Shown piece by piece: positions 1-6,612 of a stretch of 10,769 bases of DNA. The notes below the pieces were generated by a model. That model searched no databases. It was given only the letters and a program-made list of their open reading frames with translations, and was not told where the DNA came from. The position numbers and the translations under genes are program-made. The DNA comes from ANME-2 cluster archaeon (GTDB lineage: Archaea; Halobacteriota; Methanosarcinia; Methanosarcinales; Methanocomedenaceae): NCBI GenBank assembly GCA_023544605.1, contig JAMJFQ010000056.1, positions 1 to 10,769 on the forward strand, in the 5' to 3' direction. Numbering within the stretch: the first letter of the stretch is position 1; the number at the start of each line of letters is the position of its first letter.

Positions 1-673
1 TCACCTCGGACCGGCTCCCGCCCGCCAGCGAGATATTGGCATCCACACGCATGGACCCCTCAAGCGTCGTATCCACCACGTCCAGGTATCCAAGAATGTT
101 GCGCAACTTATCTAAAAACCTGCGCGCTTCCTTAGGGCTTCTAAGGTCAGGCTCGGTCACTATCTCAAGCAGGGCCACACCGCTTCGATTGTAGTCGATG
201 AACGTATACTTGGAACGCTCGATACTGCCACCTTCGTGCACTAAACGACCAGGGTCCTCTTCCATATGGGCCCGGTTGATACGGATACGCACCTCGCCCT
301 CCTCACCCTCAATGTTAATGTAACCATTTGAGGCAATGGGATAATCGTACTGTGTTATCTGGAATCCTTTGGGCAGGTCAGGATAATAGTAATTCTTCCT
401 GTAGAACTGGGTATGCTCCTCTATCGAACAGTTCAGAGCCAGCCCCACTTTGATAGAGTATTCCACAGCCTTGCGGTTTATTACGGGAAGGGACCCGGGC
501 AGTCCCAGGCACACGGGACAGGTATGGGTGTTGGGCCCGTCATCGTGGTAGTCTAGTGGACAGCCGCAAAATATCTTGGAATTGAGCTTGTTCAACTGCA
601 CATGTATCTCAAGACCTATCATCACACCTACCTCATCCAGGTATGGACGCAATTTCAAACTCCCCTCTCGCAT
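1..673 (-). CDS. gatB: Aspartyl/glutamyl-tRNA amidotransferase subunit B, N-terminal part (gene continues past the window start)
   Basis: GatB binds the misacylated tRNA, activates the side-chain carboxylate with ATP and receives ammonia from GatA; in archaea the GatCAB enzyme normally converts Asp-tRNA(Asn) to Asn-tRNA(Asn). My translation gives about 224 residues, under half the usual length, because the gene runs off the left edge. It shows the GLEIHVQL start of the GatB cradle domain, four cysteines at 36, 38, 52 and 55 in the CxC...CPVC zinc pattern, and the family signature IDYNRSGVALLEIVTEPD near 160-180. The ATG at 673 is chosen because GGAGGTG sits six bases upstream, inside the end of gatA, and the codon directly follows the gatA TAG stop. 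A later ATG at residue 18 is possible but has no comparable ribosome binding site. The gene is co-transcribed with gatA and gatC. Confidence 0.96.
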   Translation of the reverse strand, partial: MREGSLKLRPYLDEVGVMIGLEIHVQLNKLNSKIFCGCPLDYHDDGPNTHTCPVCLGLPGSLPVINRKAVEYSIKVGLALNCSIEEHTQFYRKNYYYPDLPKGFQITQYDYPIASNGYINIEGEEGEVRIRINRAHMEEDPGRLVHEGGSIERSKYTFIDYNRSGVALLEIVTEPDLRSPKEARRFLDKLRNILGYLDVVDTTLEGSMRVDANISLAGGSRSEV

Positions 674-2089
674 CTATACCACCTCCGGGCTTCGGGTATG
701 GAAATCAGTATTCTGCTCAAAGGTATATGCCGTGCGTATAACTGTCTCCTCATCGAAATGCCTGCCCATTATCTGTAGCCCAATAGGCAGCCCTTCAGAG
801 AAACCACATGGCAATGAGACTGAAGGCACGCCCGCAAGGTTAATAGGTACGGTGTTCACATCTGCCATATAGAGGGTCAACGGGTCGCTGATCTTCTCTC
901 CCAATTTGAATGCCGGCGTTGGCATGGTGGGCGCCAGGAGTACATCTGTATCCTTCAATGCTTTTTCAAAGTCCTGCTTGATAAGTGTCCTGACCTTCAG
1001 GGCTTTGAGATAATACTTATCCATGTATCCGGCCGACAACGCATACGTGCCCAGCAGGATACGCCGTTTCACTTCCTCACCGAACCCCCGGGCCCTTATC
1101 TCGCTGTACGTGGTGTGCCAGTCGTGGTCTTTCTCCAAACGTAACCCGTATCGCATACCGTCGAACCTGGCCAGGTTGGATGACGCTTCGCTCATGGCTA
1201 TGACGTAATACGCGGCCAGTGCGTACTTTGTATGGGGCATCTCCACTTCCTGCCACGACGCTCCCAGGTCTTCCAGCTTGCGTACACCGTCCCATACCGA
1301 CTTTTCCACAGCCGGGTCAATCCCTTCACTGAAATATTCCTTTGGCACGCCGATAGTCAGGCCCTTCACATCATCCACCAGTGCCTTTGTATAATCCTTC
1401 TCCCCGACCACTGATGTGGAATCCCGGGGGTCGTGCCCCGCTATCACATTGAACAGCAACGTCATATCCTCCACATTAGAAGCAATAGGTCCGATCTGCT
1501 CCAGACTGTTAGCATAAGAGATCAGCCCGTACCTGGATATCACGCCATAGGTAGGTTTCAGGCCCACTACACCACAAAAAGATGCAGGACACCTGACCGA
1601 CCCGCCCGTATCCGAGCCAAGCGAGAGGGGCACTTCTCCTGCGGCCACAGTGGCCGCACTACCGCCTGATGAACCCCCTGGTACCCGCTCTGGGTCCCAT
1701 GGGTTAAGCGTAGGGCCGTAATAGCTGCTCTCAGTAGATGTCCCCATGGCAAATTCATCCATGTTCACCTTGCCCACGATAATAGCACCTGCCGCCTTCA
1801 GGCGCTCGACCACATGGGCGTCATAGGGGGGCACATATCCTTCCAGGATCTTCGAGGCACATGTTGTCTGAATACCTCTGGTAGACATGTTATCCTTAAT
1901 GGCAACAGGCACGCCTGCCAATGGTCCTGAATGGCTGTCCGCCCCTTTGGCAGCCTCAAGGGCTTGCTCTTTTGCCACGGTAATGAATGTTTTGAATTTA
2001 CCGCCCTCAATCCTATCAATGGACTGGTTAACAACCTCCTCGGCAGATGAATTCCGTATAGCTTCCAGGGTTTGTGATATTGTTATCAT
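674..2089 (-). CDS. gatA: Aspartyl/glutamyl-tRNA amidotransferase subunit A (glutaminase)
   Basis: GatA is the amidase-signature subunit that hydrolyses glutamine (or asparagine) and channels ammonia to GatB. The 471-residue protein has the Ser-cisSer-Lys triad: Lys65 in VAIKDNM, Ser140 in PGGSSGGSAA and Ser164 in SDTGGSVRCPAS. The spacings of 75 and 24 residues equal those of well-studied bacterial GatA (Lys79, Ser154, Ser178). Length is normal and nothing is missing. The start at 2089 follows the gatC stop by ten bases, with a GAGGT ribosome binding site overlapping that stop. The gene ends in TAG, followed immediately and in the same frame by the ATG of gatB, so reading through that codon would give a GatA-GatB fusion. 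Since archaea use GatDE for Gln-tRNA(Gln), the expected product here is Asn-tRNA(Asn); that assignment is an inference. Confidence 0.98.
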   Translation of the reverse strand: MITISQTLEAIRNSSAEEVVNQSIDRIEGGKFKTFITVAKEQALEAAKGADSHSGPLAGVPVAIKDNMSTRGIQTTCASKILEGYVPPYDAHVVERLKAAGAIIVGKVNMDEFAMGTSTESSYYGPTLNPWDPERVPGGSSGGSAATVAAGEVPLSLGSDTGGSVRCPASFCGVVGLKPTYGVISRYGLISYANSLEQIGPIASNVEDMTLLFNVIAGHDPRDSTSVVGEKDYTKALVDDVKGLTIGVPKEYFSEGIDPAVEKSVWDGVRKLEDLGASWQEVEMPHTKYALAAYYVIAMSEASSNLARFDGMRYGLRLEKDHDWHTTYSEIRARGFGEEVKRRILLGTYALSAGYMDKYYLKALKVRTLIKQDFEKALKDTDVLLAPTMPTPAFKLGEKISDPLTLYMADVNTVPINLAGVPSVSLPCGFSEGLPIGLQIMGRHFDEETVIRTAYTFEQNTDFHTRSPEVV

Positions 2090-2099
2090 CCCATCAACC

Positions 2100-2381
2100 T
2101 CAGATTATCCGTGGGGCCTTGAAATAACCATCCTGCGTCCTGGGAGCATTGCCGATGGCTTCATCCTGGGAGAGGCAATCGGTGACCTCATCATCCCTGA
2201 ACACGTTATTCATTTCAAGCACATGATAGGTTGGTTCCACGTCTTTCGTGTTCACCTCGTCCAGCTGTCCGAAGTAGCCCAGTACCGAATTCAACTGTTC
2301 GGCATATCCTTCAAGCTGTTCCTCTTCGATTTTCAGCCTGGCAAGCCAGCCAATATGTTCAACGTCCTTTGTTGTGATCAT
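2100..2381 (-). CDS. gatC: Aspartyl/glutamyl-tRNA amidotransferase subunit C
   Basis: GatC is the small belt-like subunit that wraps around the GatA-GatB interface and stabilises the complex; it has no catalytic residues of its own. The 93-residue product has the usual size and pattern: a start of the type TTKDVEHIGWLARLKIEEEQ, a helical segment ending in LNSVLGYFGQLDEVNT, then the conserved turn around residues 47-52 (DVEPTYH) and a C-terminal arm ending in GYFKAPRII. Its ATG overlaps the TGA of the upstream amidating-domain gene (ATGA), and no strong ribosome binding site precedes it, so translation probably depends on coupling with that gene. The order gatC-gatA-gatB is the classical one. 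Confidence 0.96.
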   Translation of the reverse strand: MITTKDVEHIGWLARLKIEEEQLEGYAEQLNSVLGYFGQLDEVNTKDVEPTYHVLEMNNVFRDDEVTDCLSQDEAIGNAPRTQDGYFKAPRII

Positions 2382-3343
2382 GATGTTACATCCATCGTTA
2401 TCCTGTTTTCCTTTGCCACCGAATAAAGATATTTTCTTATATAGTCTTTATCTTGTTTTTTATACCCTGCCTGCCTGGCAAGCTTACCCATGGCCGCCCA
2501 TACACCGCTGCCATACTGCATGGCTTTCTTGTCCCGCCATGCTATCTCGCCTGGGATCAATGTTCCTGCTGCTTTTCGCAGTATGTACTTGCCTACCAGT
2601 TCCTCATCGACCTCTTTTACCTTCAACGCAGCCGGAATGGACAGGCCCAGTTTGATCATCTCTGGCTCAAGGAATGGCGCAGCCAGTTTCATTCCCGCAG
2701 CTTTCGCCACGGTATTGTCCCGCAAAATATCCCGCTTCGGCAGTCTTGACACATCTGCGGCAATAGCTTCGTGCAGTGCAGACGTGCCTTTCTTTGAAAT
2801 CTCCTTATACCTATGATACCCGCCAAAAAGTTCATCGGCTCCCTGACCAGCCAGCAGCAGGTCGACATTACAGCTTTTTGCCTCACTGCAAGCAATAAAC
2901 AGGGGTACGGCCAATGAGATCGTCATGGGGTCGGTCGTCCGCAAGGCATCCACTACGTGAGGAATCGTCGAATTAACATCATCAAGGGTAATGACCTTGA
3001 GAAAAAGATTGTCCTCAAGTCCCAGCAATTTTGCAGCTACAGGCGCCCATTCGATATCATTTGACCCATCAAACCCAACAGTGAAAAGCATTATATCAGG
3101 TACCTGTCTGGCCGCCAGTATCGCAACAAGTGAACTGTCTACCCCTCCTGAGAACAGCACGGAAGAATGTGGTTTTAAGTTCTTGCTCACACCTTTGGAT
3201 ATGCTTTCAACGAGTAATGCACATACTTCAGTTTCGTCCTGATTACCTGTTGCTTGGGTTATTGATTCAAAATGTGCTTCCATATTGTGATCCTCAGTGA
3301 CAGTTTCTCCTTGTTCCTTAACAAAATATGTTTGTATCAACAT
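2378..3343 (-). CDS. Stand-alone asparagine-synthase-type amidating domain protein, first gene of the gatCAB operon
   Basis: This 321-residue protein matches the C-terminal synthetase half of AsnB: a PP-loop ATP-pyrophosphatase with SGGVDSS at 65-71, a TVGFDGSND strand near 88-96, GQGADELFGGYHRY from 166, a conserved RDN...AAPFLE segment near 215-235, and WRDKKAMQYGSG near the C-terminus. In AsnB this half adenylates aspartate and lets ammonia attack. The N-terminal glutaminase domain with its catalytic Cys2 is absent: only about 60 residues precede the P-loop. Any amidation would therefore need free ammonia or a partner glutaminase, and GatA lies in the same operon. The ATG at 3343 has GGAG eight bases upstream; ATG 3283 (residue 21) also has GAGG at good spacing and is a real alternative. 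The gene overlaps gatC by four bases. The substrate is not proven: it could be aspartate or another carboxylate, as in beta-lactam-synthetase-like members. Confidence 0.85.
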   Translation of the reverse strand: MLIQTYFVKEQGETVTEDHNMEAHFESITQATGNQDETEVCALLVESISKGVSKNLKPHSSVLFSGGVDSSLVAILAARQVPDIMLFTVGFDGSNDIEWAPVAAKLLGLEDNLFLKVITLDDVNSTIPHVVDALRTTDPMTISLAVPLFIACSEAKSCNVDLLLAGQGADELFGGYHRYKEISKKGTSALHEAIAADVSRLPKRDILRDNTVAKAAGMKLAAPFLEPEMIKLGLSIPAALKVKEVDEELVGKYILRKAAGTLIPGEIAWRDKKAMQYGSGVWAAMGKLARQAGYKKQDKDYIRKYLYSVAKENRITMDVTS

Positions 3344-3378
3344 TATTATATCTCCAACAAGTAATATCGTATGGTATC

Positions 3379-3561
3379 ATGCTGGCACTCAAAAACCTGA
3401 TAAAGAACAGAGTTCGAACTACACTCAATATTGCTGCAGTAACAATAGCCGTGTTGTCTGTGATACTGCTGGCATCCCTGGGCAGCGGCCTGGTTTCTAC
3501 AGGAGAACAGGATATGTCCCCTAGAACAGCTGCGAAACATTTGACTCCTCCACTACAATAG
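3379..3561 (+). pseudogene. 5' fragment of an ABC transporter permease (MacB/FtsX type)
   Basis: The first 45 or so residues read MLALKNLIKNRVRTTLNIA followed by a hydrophobic run AVTIAVLSVILLASLGSGLV. This is the cytoplasmic lead-in and first membrane helix typical of MacB/FtsX-type permeases, which normally continue for about 350 more residues. Here similarity ends near position 3516 and the frame closes at a TAG after 18 unrelated residues. No FtsX core or ATPase is seen nearby. The ATG at 3379 lies 35 bases from the divergent start of the amidating-domain gene, so it sits where a real gene start would be. I infer a deletion that removed most of a once-functional permease gene. A short functional membrane peptide cannot be excluded but is unlikely. 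Confidence 0.6.
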
Positions 3562-3660
3562 ATATGATGTTGAAATTTACCGCGGGTTTTTCTGTAGGTA
3601 ATTGAGCGTTAGTTTTATATCTTGAAAGGTTATTATCAATTTAGTTACTTCATTTATAGT

Positions 3661-3861
3661 GATTCAACTCAAACAGATGAGGAATTCGTTTGATACTACC
3701 GATCAGATGCCCCCGCATACAAACCGGTTGTTGTGTTGTAAAACCAGGGAATAAAGAACTCCCTGATAGGTACTCAAGCAGATGTCAAAAAATGGAAGAA
3801 TACATCTATTGCGAGCATTATAGCAGTGGTGTATGGGGACAAAATAGCAGTTTTCAAGTAA
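3661..3861 (+). pseudogene. Decayed reading frame, C-terminal end of an unidentified protein
   Basis: In one forward frame, protein-like sequence continues through two in-frame stops, TGA at 3691 and TAA at 3739. The pieces read DSTQTDEEFV, YYRSDAPAYKPVVVL and then a segment of about 39 residues containing IGTQADVKKWKNTSIA and ending in IIAVVYGDKIAVFK before a TAA at 3859. The last segment looks like a beta-rich protein terminus rather than chance sequence, and the same frame is open upstream back to 3613. No start codon or ribosome binding site was found. I do not recognise the family. The frame does not resemble the end of an FtsX permease, so it is probably a second broken gene rather than the tail of the fragment at 3379. 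The remainder of the 3562-3947 gap holds nothing else I can identify. Confidence 0.4.
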
Positions 3862-3947
3862 CTCAAATCATGCAGTCTATTCGAAGACGGTGAGTTTGGA
3901 TATCATGACATAAAGTGAGATTTTTTACACTATTGGAGGATGCTTCA

Positions 3948-4094
3948 ATGTATTATTGTGTTGACTGCAAGTATTTTTCTACGAAAGTAAAAGGAAGGAA
4001 CAATGCAATGTATGATGGGTTTTGTGTGAAGAACAAAAAGAATGTGTTTGAGACTGGCTCCAATTGCGAGGACTTTAGTGAAGAAATGTTCTAA
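3948..4094 (+). CDS. Small four-cysteine protein (48 residues), putative metal- or Fe-S-binding
   Basis: A 48-residue frame opens with MYYCVDCKYFST and has cysteines at 4, 7, 26 and 40; the second half contains DGFCVKNKK and ends in SNCEDFSEEMF. The pattern CxxCxxF, then GxC, then CxDF is that of a widespread group of tiny zinc-finger-like or Fe-S proteins, also seen in small subunits of some glycyl-radical enzymes. GGAGGA lies seven bases before the ATG, an ideal ribosome binding site, which strongly supports translation. The TAA stop overlaps the TAG stop of thg1 on the other strand in the four bases CTAA, so the genes meet tail to tail. It stands just downstream of decayed sequence yet is itself intact. 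The partner protein is unknown; metal binding is inferred from the cysteine spacing. Confidence 0.72.
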   Translation: MYYCVDCKYFSTKVKGRNNAMYDGFCVKNKKNVFETGSNCEDFSEEMF

Positions 4095-4849
4095 GTTTCC
4101 GGGTTTCGGATAATTGAATTGATCAACTCTTCCCCTTCCTCTGACTTGAAAAGGGGGAGTTCCCACTCCTGTACCACCTCTGACCTTATGACATTTGATT
4201 CTTCACCGGTGAGGGGAATAGTACCCTGTTTTTCGAACGTATTTTTATATACCAATATACCGCGGCGCTGCCATGCAGGAGTTTGTGCAAGATTAATACC
4301 GTGTTCCCAGGCAAGTTGATGAAGGCTCTCTGATTTCATGCCTTTAAGTTTGTCAGCAGCCTGTTTAGCACCCATCCCATCGCCCCTCAACAGATAATAA
4401 CCATATGAGCTGACCAGATTACGCCAGCACTCTTCCTGCCGCCAATTGAGGTATTCAGTAATATCATTTCTGTCAATTATGGCCACTCTTGAATCAAAGG
4501 ACATAGGTTGTGTACTGCCTAAATGTATAACCAGTGCCGAGGCAAGAAAACTGGGAATTACAGAATTTATCTTCTCAAGCCTGCCGTTGAACGGCAGATC
4601 CTTATTAAATACGAAGTTTATCTCGTCAGAGAACAGGTATGCTAACGTGGGATGTATGCCGCTCTTATTGAAAAAATCAGCCGTGGAATTGACCATACCC
4701 TGAGCAAAACGCATATCATAGGGTTTATCAAATTCCAGTTTACGCAGGGCTTTGGCAAATCCCCTTCCGTCTACCCTTACTATGGTAGTGCCGGCAACCC
4801 TTAGCTGCGAGAATAATTCCCGTTTCTTCATCCTGTCATTGTGAAGCAT
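4091..4849 (-). CDS. thg1: tRNA(His) guanylyltransferase-like 3'-5' polymerase, archaeal type
   Basis: Thg1-family enzymes add nucleotides to the 5' end of tRNA in the 3'-5' direction; archaeal members are template-dependent and may repair tRNA 5' ends as well as set G-1 of tRNA(His). The 252-residue protein shows TTIVRVDGRGFAK, with metal-ligand Asp27 and Gly28, and LFSDEINFVF with Ser74-Asp75-Glu76, closely matching human Asp29, Gly30 and Asp76. Further family segments are LNWRQEECWRNLVSSYGYYLL and the KGMKSESLHQLAWEHGINL helix. The ATG at 4849 is preferred because it overlaps the stop of the upstream PRC-barrel gene (TGATG); ATG 4831 is an alternative. No good ribosome binding site precedes either, which points to translational coupling. 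The frame has no internal UAG, unlike Methanosarcina acetivorans thg1, in which a pyrrolysine codon is known. Confidence 0.93.
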   Translation of the reverse strand: MLHNDRMKKRELFSQLRVAGTTIVRVDGRGFAKALRKLEFDKPYDMRFAQGMVNSTADFFNKSGIHPTLAYLFSDEINFVFNKDLPFNGRLEKINSVIPSFLASALVIHLGSTQPMSFDSRVAIIDRNDITEYLNWRQEECWRNLVSSYGYYLLRGDGMGAKQAADKLKGMKSESLHQLAWEHGINLAQTPAWQRRGILVYKNTFEKQGTIPLTGEESNVIRSEVVQEWELPLFKSEEGEELINSIIRNPET

Positions 4850-5124
4850 CAATTATATTCTTTTTCAGCTTCCCTATCCTCACTTCGGAGCTTGCGGATC
4901 ATTTGTTTTATAATAATGATATCCCCTGATGCAATTACCCAGCGATAAGGCAGTATTACACCTTTTTGTGTGAGATCGAATAATTCAGGATTGATCTTTC
5001 CAACAGCTAATCCTGATATCCTGGATTCGTTCGGGTCAAGTATCACATCATTGACCTTTCCCACATAGACGCCTTTGTCTGTATACACATTCAATCCAAA
5101 TAATGTTGATACTTCAGCACGCAT
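4849..5124 (-). CDS. PRC-barrel domain protein
   Basis: The 91-residue product is almost entirely one PRC-barrel, a small beta-barrel used for protein-protein contacts. The typical strands are visible: VSTLFGLNVYTDKGVYVGKV, NDVILDPNESRISGLAVGKI, then VILPYRWVIASGDIIIIK, followed by a charged C-terminal tail (RSEDREAEKEYN). Archaeal PRC-barrel proteins of this size include the CdpB proteins that link SepF and FtsZ in cell division of haloarchaea, while others are linked to RNA processing or have no known role. Which applies here cannot be told from sequence. The ATG at 5124 has GAGGG six bases upstream and a TATA element about 40 bases upstream. The stop overlaps the thg1 start by one base, so the two are one operon, which hints at an RNA-related role but does not show it. 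Confidence 0.85.
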   Translation of the reverse strand: MRAEVSTLFGLNVYTDKGVYVGKVNDVILDPNESRISGLAVGKINPELFDLTQKGVILPYRWVIASGDIIIIKQMIRKLRSEDREAEKEYN

Positions 5125-5161
5125 GATATTCCCTCTGTGGCTACTTGTTTAACCTGAGTAG

Positions 5162-5175
5162 TTATATAGTTTTTT
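5162..5175 (-). promoter_or_regulatory. Archaeal TATA box with purine-rich BRE for the PRC-barrel/thg1 operon
   Basis: On the minus strand the sequence reads AAAAAACTATATAA. The A-rich left part fits a BRE and CTATATAA fits a TATA box. Counting about 25 bases downstream puts the transcript start near 5139, giving a leader of about 15 bases that just includes the GAGGG ribosome binding site at 5131-5135. The rest of the 5125-5317 gap holds further AT-rich, TATA-like stretches, such as GTTATATGAA near 5265, that could serve the divergent TraB-family gene. None of those stands out clearly. Confidence 0.5.
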
Positions 5176-5317
5176 AATAGTACATAAAGTATAAATTTAT
5201 GCAGTCAAGTTAATCCGACTGTAGAGAGGATTTTCTTGCTGATGAAAGTATATGTAGTATCCCGTTATATGAACAGTATTCTCTTACCATCAATTACCTG
5301 ACATCTACGGTGAATGA

Positions 5318-6604
5318 ATGAATTCAGAAGACAAACACTATACTATCACTTATTCCCTCAATATTTCCCAATCGGAAAGCGGAAACGTCCCGATCTCTGA
5401 AAACCCGGTCGACAATATCATCATTGTTGGTACGGCCCATGTTTCAGATAAAAGTGTGACAGAAGTTGACCAGACCATAGAGCGTGAGCGACCTGATGTT
5501 GTTGCTGTGGAATTATGTCCTGCACGGTACCAGGCACTGACTGAACAGGTCGAGACAAAGAAGATATCTCCAAAAGATATTCTCGGCGGCAGCAAACCCT
5601 ATTATTTTCTTGTACACTGGCTGCTTGCTTATGTACAGAAGAAGATAGGGGATGATATGGGTGTCGATCCAGGGGCTGAGATGTTGCAGGCCATTAAAAA
5701 GGCTGAATCTACCGGTGCCCGAATTGCGCTTGTTGACCGGGACATCCAGGTTACTCTGCAGCGTTTCTGGAACAGTATGTCATTATGGGAAAAAATCAAA
5801 ATGACCGGAGCCATATTAATGGGAGCTTTGGGATTAAATGGCAAAGAAATAGATATTGATTCTATTACTGACCAGGATGTTGTTACCCAGCTGGTCGAAG
5901 AACTGCGAAACTTTGCACCGTCAGCTGCCAGGGTATTCATAGATGAACGGGATGCATATATTGCCTCAAACCTGCTGCAAGCTGCTAAGACCGACCGGGT
6001 AGTGGCAGTGGTGGGTGCTGGACACAGGCAGGGCATTAACAATTACCTGCAGCATCCTGAAACCCTTCCCCCCATGGAACAACTGGTAAGTGTGCCAAAG
6101 AAACGATTCAGTGTCATGAAGATAATCGGAGTAAGTTTTGTGGCCATTGCCATCGCCACGTTCTTGCTGGTCATTATTGGGATCATCCAGGGTGCGATCT
6201 CACCCTATATGTTCCTGATAGCTATGGGCTACTGGTTTATCATAAATGGTGTACTGAGTGCTGCCGGTGCAGCCCTGGCCAGGGGTCATCCCAAGTCTAT
6301 ACTTACTGCATTTTCAGTAGCCTGGCTCACATCCCTGAACCCCATGATGGCAGCGGGCTGGTTTGCCGGACTGATGGAAGCTAAACAGCGCACCCCTACA
6401 ACGGATGATTTCAGGACTATTCTGGAAGCTGAAACCGTTGATGAAATGCTAAATAACCGGCTATTCCGGGTGCTACTGGTGGCAGCCCTTGCAAATCTGG
6501 GAAGTGTACTGGGAACATTTATTGGGGCGTATGTGGTGCTGAGTGTGGCACAGATCGACCCCACACTTGTCTTAAAAGAAGTGTTTAGTACTATTTTAGG
6601 ATGA
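5318..6604 (+). CDS. TraB/PrgY-family membrane protein
   Basis: This 428-residue protein belongs to the TraB/PrgY (pheromone shutdown) family, related to TIKI and EreA/ChaN-like putative metalloproteases. The N-terminal domain (about 33-250) holds the family motifs GTAHVS at 38-43, VVAVELCPARYQAL at 61-74, ALVDRDIQVT at 137-146, FIDERDAYIA near 207-216 and VVGAGHRQGI at 231-240. The His and acidic residues are the presumed metal-site candidates. The C-terminal part has about four hydrophobic segments near 268-291, 295-320, 327-353 and 383-411, including the TSLNPMMAAGW segment typical of archaeal members. The molecular role of archaeal TraB proteins is unknown; the bacterial relative reduces pheromone activity. 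The ATG at 5318 has GGTG five bases upstream, and an out-of-frame ATG at 5314 is discarded. The gene stands alone and converges on the minus-strand gene ending at 6612. Confidence 0.93.
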   Translation: MNSEDKHYTITYSLNISQSESGNVPISENPVDNIIIVGTAHVSDKSVTEVDQTIERERPDVVAVELCPARYQALTEQVETKKISPKDILGGSKPYYFLVHWLLAYVQKKIGDDMGVDPGAEMLQAIKKAESTGARIALVDRDIQVTLQRFWNSMSLWEKIKMTGAILMGALGLNGKEIDIDSITDQDVVTQLVEELRNFAPSAARVFIDERDAYIASNLLQAAKTDRVVAVVGAGHRQGINNYLQHPETLPPMEQLVSVPKKRFSVMKIIGVSFVAIAIATFLLVIIGIIQGAISPYMFLIAMGYWFIINGVLSAAGAALARGHPKSILTAFSVAWLTSLNPMMAAGWFAGLMEAKQRTPTTDDFRTILEAETVDEMLNNRLFRVLLVAALANLGSVLGTFIGAYVVLSVAQIDPTLVLKEVFSTILG

Positions 6605-6612
6605 ACTTTTTT
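6605..6612 (+). terminator. Poly-T terminator candidate for the TraB-family gene
   Basis: A run of six T (6607-6612) directly follows the TGA stop at 6602-6604, matching the U-tract that archaeal RNA polymerase uses for termination. No stable hairpin precedes it. The tract abuts the stop codon of the converging gene, so the two transcription units are separated by only seven bases. Confidence 0.4.

Noticed and set aside
1887..2426. A 179-codon plus-strand open frame opposite gatA and gatC
   Set aside because: It lies antisense to two well-supported genes, has no family resemblance and no ribosome binding site that I could see; it is a by-product of codon use on the other strand.
3690..3893. 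A 67-codon forward frame in the decayed region, ending IMQSIRRR
   Set aside because: It has no ribosome binding site and low-quality composition, while a different frame over the same bases (ending at 3861) is more protein-like.
5238..5301. Possible C/D-box small RNA: CTGATGA near 5238 and CTGA at 5298
   Set aside because: The C box has C instead of a purine at its first position, no convincing internal D'/C' pair is present, and no closing stem was found.
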